This document shows, in pieces, positions 6,709-12,932 of a DNA stretch of 19,651 bases. The stretch is from the NCBI GenBank assembly GCA_034436375.1, contig DAOTVS010000329.1:1-19651 (forward strand), given 5' to 3'. The position numbers were made by a program, and so were the translations under genes. This stretch comes from DAOTVS01 sp034436375 (GTDB taxonomy: Bacteria; Chloroflexota; Anaerolineae; SpSt-313). The stretch's first letter is position 1, and each line of letters starts with the position of its first letter. Under the pieces are notes generated by a model, which saw only the letters and a list, made by a program, of their open reading frames with translations, ran no database searches and was not told the origin of the DNA.

Positions 6709-6933
6709 CTAACGAGTAGGGGCGGTTTTCTCTTCCATCACCCGCACGGCCGCGATTGCCGCCGGGTTGATGATGTTCATGCTGCCGGGCGGCGCCTCCG
6801 CCACATCATACACTATCACGGGCCGGGTGCCTGTCATCGCTTCTGAGATCTGCGTCGACACCTGCCCCGGCTTGCCCTGGATCACCCCGTTGACCTCGTC
6901 CCCCGATACGAGGATGAATTGTACCTGAGCCAT
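6709..6933 (-). CDS. Small uncharacterised protein, 74 aa
   Basis: The start is ATG 6931-6933, with AGGAGG five bases upstream; the open frame continues to 7041 without a comparable site. The sequence opens MAQVQFILVSGDEVNGVIQG, has a central segment RPVIVYDVAEAPP, and ends with IINPAAIAAVRVM plus a charged tail. Alternating hydrophobic residues suggest a small mostly beta-strand domain. It has no membrane segment, signal peptide or cysteine. The pattern 'L.SG..V.G' followed by 'NP.AI..V' is loosely reminiscent of Sm-like beta barrels, but I would not name a family. The gene stands alone, divergent from selC. Confidence 0.65.
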   Translation of the reverse strand: MAQVQFILVSGDEVNGVIQGKPGQVSTQISEAMTGTRPVIVYDVAEAPPGSMNIINPAAIAAVRVMEEKTAPTR

Positions 6934-7049
6934 CTCGCCTCCTGCACAAGCCAAGGTCCTCACGGGCGGCGCTCGCTTTCCGCCGTACCCCGCTGCCCGT
7001 CCACTGGCCTTCTGTTTCCCTCCCCGCAAAGAGTGTGCCACGGCTTATA

Positions 7050-7065
7050 GTCAACGACACTTGAC
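7050..7065. promoter_or_regulatory. Palindrome GTCAA-N6-TTGAC overlapping the selC -35 box
   Basis: GTCAA (7050-7054) and TTGAC (7061-7065) form an inverted repeat with a six-base spacer. It covers the -35 hexamer of the selC promoter and places a TTGACT on the opposite strand facing the 74-aa gene. It may be a regulator site or simply two back-to-back -35 boxes. Confidence 0.35.
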
Positions 7066-7089
7066 GTTTCGCCGCCATTGAGGTATTCT
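7061..7089 (+). promoter_or_regulatory. Sigma-A-like promoter of the selenocysteine tRNA gene
   Basis: TTGACG (7061-7066), a 17-bp spacer, then TATTCT (7084-7089). Predicted transcription start is near 7096, six bases before the tRNA 5' end at 7102, as is normal for tRNA genes with a short 5' leader. Confidence 0.65.
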
Positions 7090-7101
7090 AATGCACGGTA
7101 C

Positions 7102-7198
7102 GGGGGTGGTTGAGTCCTGGTGGGCTCCGCGGTCTTCAAAACCGTCTGAGGGGCGCTGCTGAGGCGTCCCTGGTGGGTTCGACTCCCATCCACTCCCG
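7102..7198 (+). tRNA. selC: Selenocysteine tRNA, anticodon TCA
   Basis: All features special to bacterial tRNA-Sec can be folded by eye. An eight-pair acceptor stem is formed by GGGGGTGG (7102-7109) and CCACTCCC (7190-7197, one G-U). A six-pair D stem is formed by GAGTCC and GGGCTC with a four-base loop. The anticodon stem GCGGT/ACCGT carries loop CTTCAAA with anticodon TCA. A long variable arm has an eight-pair stem (AGGGGCGC with GCGTCCCT, one G-U). The T arm GTGGG-TTCGACT-CCCAT completes it. G7198 is the discriminator base, followed by CC and then T, so the CCA end is not fully encoded. Length is 97 nt; E. coli selC is 95. A TTTT run follows at 7201-7204. It implies the cell decodes UGA as selenocysteine, but selA, selB and selD are not in the window. 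Confidence 0.95.
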
Positions 7199-7267
7199 CC
7201 TTTTCGACCCTCGTTGGTGGACCCCTGACTGTGCCCCGGGTTGAGGTTCGGTTTTTCTGGGCGCTCC

Positions 7268-7296
7268 TTGACTTTTTCCGCGAAGGGTAGTACATT
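7268..7296 (+). promoter_or_regulatory. Sigma-A-like promoter for the 85-aa protein gene
   Basis: TTGACT (7268-7273), a 17-bp spacer, then TACATT (7291-7296). Predicted start is near 7303, giving a leader of about 66 bases before the GTG at 7369. Confidence 0.55.
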
Positions 7297-7368
7297 TGTT
7301 CTAATGACATCAGGCGCCTGCCGGGTCATTCTTTGCAGGCGTGTTGCATAGACGACGGAGGACGAAAC

Positions 7369-7626
7369 GTGGAGTCAAGCCCGCCCCGGACGCACATTTT
7401 TTGGCGAGAGGATATCCGGAACGTTCTCAAGGCGATTGACCAGGCGAATGTCGCGTTGACGGCGCACCTTCCGGTGGCCCAGGTCGCCATCTACCGCGCG
7501 GGTTTTAGTGCGGCCTTGCAGGCGGTAGCGACCAGTTTTGATGTGAGCCTGGACACTCCGCCGCCGCGTTCCTCTATCGAGTTGTTGCCGCCCGATGCGC
7601 CCCGCTGCTCTGTACCGGGGGAATAG
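7369..7626 (+). CDS. Small uncharacterised helical protein, 85 aa
   Basis: The start chosen is GTG 7369-7371, because GGAGG lies seven bases upstream; the upstream in-frame codon at 7333 has no ribosome-binding site. The core, from FWREDIRNVLKAIDQAN through a stretch ending in SFDVSL, is predicted to be two or three amphipathic helices. The N-terminus and the last 25 residues are Pro/Ser-rich and probably disordered. No signal peptide, membrane segment or known motif is visible. It has its own promoter and converges on the SPFH gene with 33 bp between stops. Composition and promoter support a real gene; the function is unknown. Confidence 0.6.
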   Translation: MESSPPRTHIFWREDIRNVLKAIDQANVALTAHLPVAQVAIYRAGFSAALQAVATSFDVSLDTPPPRSSIELLPPDAPRCSVPGE

Positions 7627-7659
7627 CGGCGCCTGCGCAGGGGATAGTGCGACAGGCCA

Positions 7660-9003
7660 TTAGTGTGTGCTGATACGAATATCTCTGGCGATCTGTTCCA
7701 GAGTGCGGCGCCATGCCTCCCATTGCAGGGCGTCTGTAGGCATTTCGTTGGGCGACAGGGCCTCTTTGTAGGCGGTCGCCAGGGTATCCAGCGCCTTGGC
7801 CCACGCTTCGGCGCGCGCTGTGTCGATCTTTTGCACGGCCTCACCCTGGCGGTCTGCCACCCAGGTCCCTGTCGCCGCCTGCACGACCTCCTTTTCTGGT
7901 TGCACATTTTCGATGATGATCCTGTCGATCATCGTGCCGAAGGTCTGTGCGGCACGCCGGGCGCGCTGCAGCACCTGGCGCTCGAGATTGCGGTTATTCT
8001 GGGCTGCGCGCAGTTGGTTAAGATCCAGCCCCGCCACGATCGTGTGCACGCTCTCCGCCACGACGCTGTGTACGCCTCGCTGCCAATCGGGCATGAGCGA
8101 GTCTACCTTTTGGATCACGCTTTTTTCGGTATCATCAAAGGAGCCTGCCGGCGCTGGTTGATCCGGCCCCTGCTCCTGTTGCGAGCCCCTGCCTTTGTTG
8201 GCGTCCTCCGAAGCGCCCCCGCGAGCCGCGAGCGGCGAGATGTTAATGCGATAGGTCACCGCCATGACGATCGTGGTTGAGATCATGTCCTGCGTGAGGA
8301 CGTTGGGAAAGGTCCACTCCTCCTGCCGTGGCCGCAGGTCATAGATGCGTTTGATCTTCTCGGTGTGCTTGACTCCGGTCAGTTTGGCGGGGCCGCAGAT
8401 GCGCGTCTGTTTGCTCCCCTCCTCGAAAATGACGGCATTGTAGGGCTTGATGACGACCGTGCGCGGCGCTGTGGAGGATTTCTCCTTCATCGTGCTCCTG
8501 CCATCCTCGACCGTCTCTGTGACGTCGGCCACGCCGCGCAGGATCCTCCATTGATCCAGCATAGCGGCCCGCAGGCCTTTGTAAGAGCCGCGCGCAGCGC
8601 CGACCGTGAGCGTAAACATGATCAAGCCCGAAAGCGTGGCCAGGATGAGCCCCGGCAGGCCAAAGAGCCACAGGACAGCCGATAGCCAGATGGCGATGAT
8701 CGCCCCCGCCCACCTGGCCTGCGCGCCCCTGGTGCTGGAAAGGCTTATCGCGAGGAGGGCGCAGAAGAAAGCGAACGCGACAGCCCAACCAGGGAGTGGA
8801 GCGGCTTGGGCCTCGTCGGGGGCGTCCATGGTCGTGGCCTCTGCTCTCGCGCTCGGCATCGGGGGGGCAGTTGCGGTGTGAGCAGCAGCCACAGTTTGCG
8901 TTGGGCCAGGGGGTGTTGCGGGCGCGGGCTCTTGCCACAGTGTGACGATCACCGCGATGGCGAGCATCGCAACTGTGATGAGCACGATACGCGTTGTCTT
9001 CAT
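7660..9003 (-). CDS. SPFH/band-7 domain membrane protein
   Basis: 447 aa from ATG 9001-9003, with AGGAG about eleven bases upstream. Order: an N-terminal hydrophobic segment (5-22), an Ala/Pro/Thr-rich linker (24-70), two or three more hydrophobic segments (72-90, 98-135), then a band-7 region (about 182-375). That region has VVIKPYNAVIFEEG, TQDMISTTIVMAVTYRINISP, VHSVVAESVHTIVAGLDLNQL and MIDRIIIENVQPEKEVVQA, matching the family layout of modified input strand, oligomerisation helix and 'G..v....i..v.pp..v' end. A helical Ala/Glu/Arg-rich tail follows (380-447). Residues 256-292 form a Gly/Gln/Asp-rich insertion inside the domain. SPFH proteins oligomerise into membrane microdomain scaffolds and often control proteases; the partner (often an NfeD protein) is absent here. 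The gene has its own promoter. Confidence 0.8.
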   Translation of the reverse strand: MKTTRIVLITVAMLAIAVIVTLWQEPAPATPPGPTQTVAAAHTATAPPMPSARAEATTMDAPDEAQAAPLPGWAVAFAFFCALLAISLSSTRGAQARWAGAIIAIWLSAVLWLFGLPGLILATLSGLIMFTLTVGAARGSYKGLRAAMLDQWRILRGVADVTETVEDGRSTMKEKSSTAPRTVVIKPYNAVIFEEGSKQTRICGPAKLTGVKHTEKIKRIYDLRPRQEEWTFPNVLTQDMISTTIVMAVTYRINISPLAARGGASEDANKGRGSQQEQGPDQPAPAGSFDDTEKSVIQKVDSLMPDWQRGVHSVVAESVHTIVAGLDLNQLRAAQNNRNLERQVLQRARRAAQTFGTMIDRIIIENVQPEKEVVQAATGTWVADRQGEAVQKIDTARAEAWAKALDTLATAYKEALSPNEMPTDALQWEAWRRTLEQIARDIRISTH

Positions 9004-9081
9004 AGGACAGCATTCTCCTGCCCAGGCCAGGGTGGGCTTGCTCGGGACGAGGAGGATAGCCGATACCGTGGGATACTGTCT

Positions 9082-9110
9082 ATGATAACCCTTGCTGCAA
9101 CCTGTGTCAA
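9082..9110 (-). promoter_or_regulatory. Consensus sigma-A promoter for the SPFH gene
   Basis: On the minus strand: TTGACA (9110-9105, perfect), a 17-bp spacer, then TATCAT (9087-9082). Predicted start is near 9075, giving a leader of about 72 bases. It is the closest match to consensus in the window. Confidence 0.7.
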
Positions 9111-9230
9111 TTGCAGATCGTAGGGTGGGGTGTCATGGGTTAGCGCCGCCACAGGTGGATCGGGGCCGCGCTTGTGCGGAGCATATCAGCCGGCAACCGC
9201 CCGGAAGGGCCGTGGCGCTATTGGCAAGTC

Positions 9231-9280
9231 GGCGGGCAGCCAGGAGGCCAGCCTTTCCCCGGCCCTCCGGGCTGCCCGCC
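9231..9280 (-). terminator. Long GC-rich hairpin after the Gfo/Idh/MocA gene
   Basis: GGCGGGCAGCC (9231-9241) pairs exactly with 9270-9280, and the inner GGAGGCC (9243-9249) pairs with GGCCCTCC (9261-9268) with one bulge, leaving an 11-base loop. It starts 14 bases after the oxidoreductase stop codon (minus strand). No T-run follows, so it may stop transcription inefficiently or protect the mRNA end. The rest of 9004-9294 shows only the SPFH promoter. Confidence 0.5.
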
Positions 9281-9294
9281 TGCCGGTGCCGGTG

Positions 9295-10464
9295 CTACCG
9301 CACCTCCACCACTTGGCCCGTCTGCGACGACTCGACAATGGCCGTTACGATCTGCGCCTGTTTGAGCCCGTCCACATGCGTGGGGAGTGGTCCGTTGCCC
9401 TGCCAGCCCTGGGGCTCCAGAGTCCCCTGCAGGATCGAATTGATCACCGGGCCGATGAGCGACATGAGGTTGCCACCGATGCCGGTGCGCTCTTCCAGAG
9501 CCGGCGAGAGCTGCCCACCGCCTGCCGCCAGTTGGCCAGTGCTCGGGTCCGGCCGGTGCAACAGCGCGGCCACGTTCACACCCATGGCCAGCAGGGCGTT
9601 CTGATGCGCGAGCAGTTGCTCGGGCGTTGTGCTGCGGGCCACATTGGCGCGCCAGCCCGAATCGGTGCCAAAGCCGCCGCGCTTGTTGTAGATGAGCGTG
9701 CCCTCGCTGCCCGAGAAGCACTGGTAGAACTCGACCAGCCCGTCCATGTGCTTGATCCACTCAGCCTTGACGCGCACCTTGAGCCCGCTGTCAAAGGTCA
9801 AAAAGGCATCGTACACGTCGGGGGTAAAGCCCAGCACCTGCTGCTGCGCAAAGGCATAGACCTCCGCCACCTCTGCGGGCGCCAGGTACCAGCGCAGGAG
9901 GTCTACCACGTGGCTGAGCAAAAAGTGGGCGGTGGAGGAGCCCGATGCCCACTCTTTGCTGCGGTTGCCCCACAGTGCAAGCGGCACGCTGATGTTGTCG
10001 TCGAGGCGCGACTCGGCGTGCACCACGCGCCCCAACAGGCCCTGCTGAATGACATAGTGGGTGGCGATATCCAGCGGCGCCGCCCGGTTGGCAAAGTTGA
10101 TGTAAAAGCGCGCGCCGTGCTTTTCCACCGCCTCGTAGATGGCCTCGGCATCCTCGCGGGTGGTGGCCAGGGGCTTTTCCTGGATGATATTGGGCACTCC
10201 CGCCTCAATGGCCGCCACAGTCGGCGCCCGGTGCAGGGGGTCGGGCGTGGCCACAGCCACCACATCGAGCGCATGCTTACGCAGCATCTCTTCATAGTCG
10301 GTATAGGCCTGCGCCCCCACCTCGGCCGCCACGCGCTCCGCCGCCTCGGCACGCACATCGGCCACCGCGACCACCTCGACAGCCGGATGCTGCCGGAAAA
10401 AGCGGGCATACTCGCTGCCCAGAATGCCCAGGCCGATCACACCGGCCTTGAGTTGCTTGCTCAT
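9295..10464 (-). CDS. Gfo/Idh/MocA-family NAD(P)-dependent oxidoreductase
   Basis: 389 aa from ATG 10462-10464, preceded by GGGAGGAGA. Rossmann nucleotide-binding fold at the N-terminus (AGVIGLGILGSEYA, GLGILG at 11-16), a DVVAVATPDPLH segment (67-78), the family signature EKPLA (96-100; this Lys is the usual catalytic or cofactor-contacting residue), and SHVVDLLRW (184-192), matching the conserved His-x-x-x-Asp of the C-terminal substrate domain. Length is normal for the family, which oxidises or reduces sugars, inositols and sugar derivatives. The substrate cannot be read from sequence. It is monocistronic, divergent from the histidine kinase gene, and followed by a strong hairpin. The sugar-type ABC operon 4 kb away may be a functional partner, but nothing here links them directly. 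Confidence 0.9.
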   Translation of the reverse strand: MSKQLKAGVIGLGILGSEYARFFRQHPAVEVVAVADVRAEAAERVAAEVGAQAYTDYEEMLRKHALDVVAVATPDPLHRAPTVAAIEAGVPNIIQEKPLATTREDAEAIYEAVEKHGARFYINFANRAAPLDIATHYVIQQGLLGRVVHAESRLDDNISVPLALWGNRSKEWASGSSTAHFLLSHVVDLLRWYLAPAEVAEVYAFAQQQVLGFTPDVYDAFLTFDSGLKVRVKAEWIKHMDGLVEFYQCFSGSEGTLIYNKRGGFGTDSGWRANVARSTTPEQLLAHQNALLAMGVNVAALLHRPDPSTGQLAAGGGQLSPALEERTGIGGNLMSLIGPVINSILQGTLEPQGWQGNGPLPTHVDGLKQAQIVTAIVESSQTGQVVEVR

Positions 10465-10518
10465 CGGTCTCCTCCCTATGGTGATCCCATTCTGATACGT
10501 CCGTGCCGTGCAACCTGC

Positions 10519-10524
10519 ATTATA
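10519..10524 (-). promoter_or_regulatory. -10 box for the Gfo/Idh/MocA gene
   Basis: A perfect TATAAT on the minus strand 55 bases upstream of the ATG. No good -35 hexamer lies 16-18 bases further upstream, so an activator or another sigma factor may help. Predicted start is near 10512. Confidence 0.4.
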
Positions 10525-10565
10525 CGAGCAGCCTGCCTTTCCGACGAACGGCCCTTCGGTTGCAT

Positions 10566-10593
10566 TTGCCTCTGCGGGCTCGCGTGGTATGAT
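10566..10593 (+). promoter_or_regulatory. Extended -10 promoter for the histidine kinase gene
   Basis: TTGCCT (10566-10571), a 16-bp spacer ending in TGG, then TATGAT (10588-10593), which gives an extended -10 (TGn) element. Predicted start is near 10600, about 90 bases before the ATG. Confidence 0.45.
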
Positions 10594-10688
10594 GTTGCTC
10601 AGCGCATGCATTCTGGGAGCAGGGGATGGGAGCGTGTCACCACTCCGGCCCGCATGGCATGGCACTCGCTTAGCTTGAGGAGCGGTCA

Positions 10689-12932
10689 ATGGTTGCTAGG
10701 GAAAATGTGGCCGTCTCGGAGGCGCAGTCGGACTTGCGCTGGATGCTGGGGCAGTTGCGGGAACAGGCCGTTATGGCGGCCCTGGCTGCTCTCTATGTCG
10801 CTGGGATTCTCATCCTGGTGGCTGCGCCGCGGGCGACCACGATGGCGCAGGGTGTGTTGACGGGGTTCCTGTCTCTTATTGTGGGGGCAGCGGTATGGCT
10901 GGCACGCCGCAATCACTCTGTCTCGGCTTGGTTGATGGTGGGCGGCTGTGTGCTCGTAGTGCTCCTGACCGCGGCAGTCGAGCGGGTACCCGCGGCCGTC
11001 GTGCTGCTCATCCTGCCGGCAGGTCTGGCCGTGTTGGCGGTGGGCATTGCGGGCGGCCTCGTGACAGCGCTTCTTTGCAGTGTCCTCCTGCTCTTCCTGC
11101 CGGCGACGTCTCTGCCGGTCGGCGGGGACTTGCGCTTGGTGACCGGGCTCGCCGTCTGGGCCGTGGTGGGCATGATCTCGCTGGCGTTGCGCCTGTTGCT
11201 CACGGCCCTGGAGTGGTCCTGGGCCAGCTACCGCGAGAGCCACGGCCTGCTCGAACGTGCCCGAGACACCCACGTGCAACTCAAACAGGCACTTGCCGAT
11301 CTGACCGACGCCAACCTGCAGCTCACGCGCTTGAACCGGCTGACCCAAGCGCTCCGTCAGGCCGCCGAGGATGCGCGGCATGCCTCCGAGACTTTTGTGG
11401 CCAACGTATCTCACGAGTTGCGCACGCCCCTGAACATGATCATTGGTTTCAGCGAGATGATTCTGGATGCGCCGACTGCCTATGGCTGCAACTTGCCCGC
11501 GTCCTTGCTCGCCGATCTTGAGATTGTGCTGCGCAATAGCCAACACCTCTCCGGCTTGATCGACGACGTATTGGACCTGAGCCAGATCGAGGCCGGCCAG
11601 GTGGCACTGACCCGGGAGCGGGTAGTGCTGGCTGAGGTTGTGGATGCGGCGCTGGTGGCCGTGCGCCCTCTGTTCGAATCCAAAGGCCTGTACCTGGAGG
11701 CGGAGATTGACCCCGACCTGACCGCCTTTTGCGACCGTACGCGCATCCGTGAGGTGATCCTCAACCTGCTTTCCAATGCCGGGCGCTTTACAGAGCGCGG
11801 GGGCGCCCGGTTGCGCGCCTGGCGCGAGGGGGGTGATGCTGTGGTCAGCGTGACTGACTCTGGACCGGGCATCGCCGATGAGGACAAGGATAAGGTGTTC
11901 CGCCCCTTTCAGCAACTCGATGGCTCGCTGCGGCGGCGCTATGGCGGCTCGGGCCTGGGCCTCTCTATCAGCAGGAGCTTTGTGGAGATGCATGGCGGCA
12001 AAATGGGCTTCGAGAGTGAGCTCAGCGTCGGCACAACCTTTTACTTCCGCTTGCCGATAGAGCCGCCGACGCCAATCGTTGGGCCGCCCACACGCTGGCT
12101 AAGCGCTGAGTGGCACTATGAGGAGCGGACGCGACGCCCGCTGCCTGCGGCGCTGGCGGTGCGCCCCCGTTTTGTGCTGGTGGAAACGGGCACCTCGCTG
12201 CGGCGCCTGCTTGCCCGCTACTGGGATGAGGTCGAGCTGGTGCCGGCCGGCAGCCTTGAAGAGGGGCTGCACGAGTTGGCACGTGTGCCGGGGCAGGGGC
12301 TTTTGGTTAACGATACACGCGTAGGCGAGGTGTTGCAGCGCCTCAGCGCCTCCGACCTGCCTTACGGCACGCCGATTATGGTCTGCTCGGTGCCTGGCCT
12401 GGCTGAGGCAGCGCATGCCTTGGGGGCACTGCAATACCTGGTCAAGCCGGTGGCGCGTGAAGACTTGCTGGGGGCGCTGGACGACCTTTCTTTGGTAGGA
12501 AAGACCGTACTGATCGTGGATGATGAGCCCGATGCCCAGAGACTTTTCTGGCGGATGCTCTCTACGTCGGGGCGTGGCTACCGGGTTCTCACTGCCGGCA
12601 ATGGCCGTGAAGCCCTGTCGATCCTGCGCGGTGACCAGCCCGATGTGGTATTGCTGGATCTGGTCATGCCCGATATGGACGGTTTCCAATTGTTGGCGAC
12701 AATGCGCAATGATCCGGCCCTTTGCGCCATCCCGACGGTAGTCATCTCCGCACAAGATCCGACGGGTCAGCCTATCATCACTAACACCTTGACTGTTACG
12801 CGCCGCGGGGGGCTTTCGGCGCCGCAGCTCCTGGCCTGCTTGCAGGGGCTGACTCAGATCCTCTCGACGGGCGGGCCATCTCGCGGTCCAGAGCCGCCAG
12901 CAGCGCCGAGCGACTCACCGGCTTGCGTATGA
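10689..12932 (+). CDS. Hybrid sensor histidine kinase with two C-terminal receiver-like domains
   Basis: 747 aa from ATG 10689, with GAGGAG six bases upstream. Residues 25-175 contain five or six membrane segments with no large periplasmic loop. A coiled-coil-like linker (185-235) leads to the HisKA domain with FVANVSHELRTPLN (phospho-acceptor His242). The ATPase follows: N-box REVILNLLSNAGRFT (354-368), G1 TDSGPGIAD (389-397), G2 GGSGLGLSISRS (419-430). A first receiver-like domain (about 494-600) lacks the acidic pair (VLVETGTS instead of a DD motif) but keeps YLVKP. A second (605-720) has VLIVDDEPD and Asp657 in VVLLDLVMPDMDG, but no Lys-Pro after beta strand five; instead it continues LTVTRRGGLSAPQLLACL. 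It is therefore a phosphorelay kinase with one pseudo-receiver and one atypical receiver. Its last 45 codons overlap the convergent regulator gene. Confidence 0.92.
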   Translation: MVARENVAVSEAQSDLRWMLGQLREQAVMAALAALYVAGILILVAAPRATTMAQGVLTGFLSLIVGAAVWLARRNHSVSAWLMVGGCVLVVLLTAAVERVPAAVVLLILPAGLAVLAVGIAGGLVTALLCSVLLLFLPATSLPVGGDLRLVTGLAVWAVVGMISLALRLLLTALEWSWASYRESHGLLERARDTHVQLKQALADLTDANLQLTRLNRLTQALRQAAEDARHASETFVANVSHELRTPLNMIIGFSEMILDAPTAYGCNLPASLLADLEIVLRNSQHLSGLIDDVLDLSQIEAGQVALTRERVVLAEVVDAALVAVRPLFESKGLYLEAEIDPDLTAFCDRTRIREVILNLLSNAGRFTERGGARLRAWREGGDAVVSVTDSGPGIADEDKDKVFRPFQQLDGSLRRRYGGSGLGLSISRSFVEMHGGKMGFESELSVGTTFYFRLPIEPPTPIVGPPTRWLSAEWHYEERTRRPLPAALAVRPRFVLVETGTSLRRLLARYWDEVELVPAGSLEEGLHELARVPGQGLLVNDTRVGEVLQRLSASDLPYGTPIMVCSVPGLAEAAHALGALQYLVKPVAREDLLGALDDLSLVGKTVLIVDDEPDAQRLFWRMLSTSGRGYRVLTAGNGREALSILRGDQPDVVLLDLVMPDMDGFQLLATMRNDPALCAIPTVVISAQDPTGQPIITNTLTVTRRGGLSAPQLLACLQGLTQILSTGGPSRGPEPPAAPSDSPACV

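Noticed and set aside
7102..7201. selC as an attachment site of an integrated island
   Set aside because: No repeat of the tRNA 3' end and no integrase gene were seen in the window.
7205..7260. A rho-independent terminator after selC
   Set aside because: There are short T-runs at 7201-7204 and 7252-7256, but no convincing GC-rich stem precedes them apart from the tRNA itself.
9130..10860. A 576-codon plus-strand open frame
   Set aside because: It is antisense to the clearly real Gfo/Idh/MocA gene and runs on into the kinase gene. Its translation is rich in Arg, His, Gln and Gly with no recognisable domain, as expected from the complement of a high-GC gene.
10686..11993. A 435-codon minus-strand open frame
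   Set aside because: It is antisense to the histidine kinase, with low-complexity His/Gln/Arg content; the kinase frame has all catalytic motifs.
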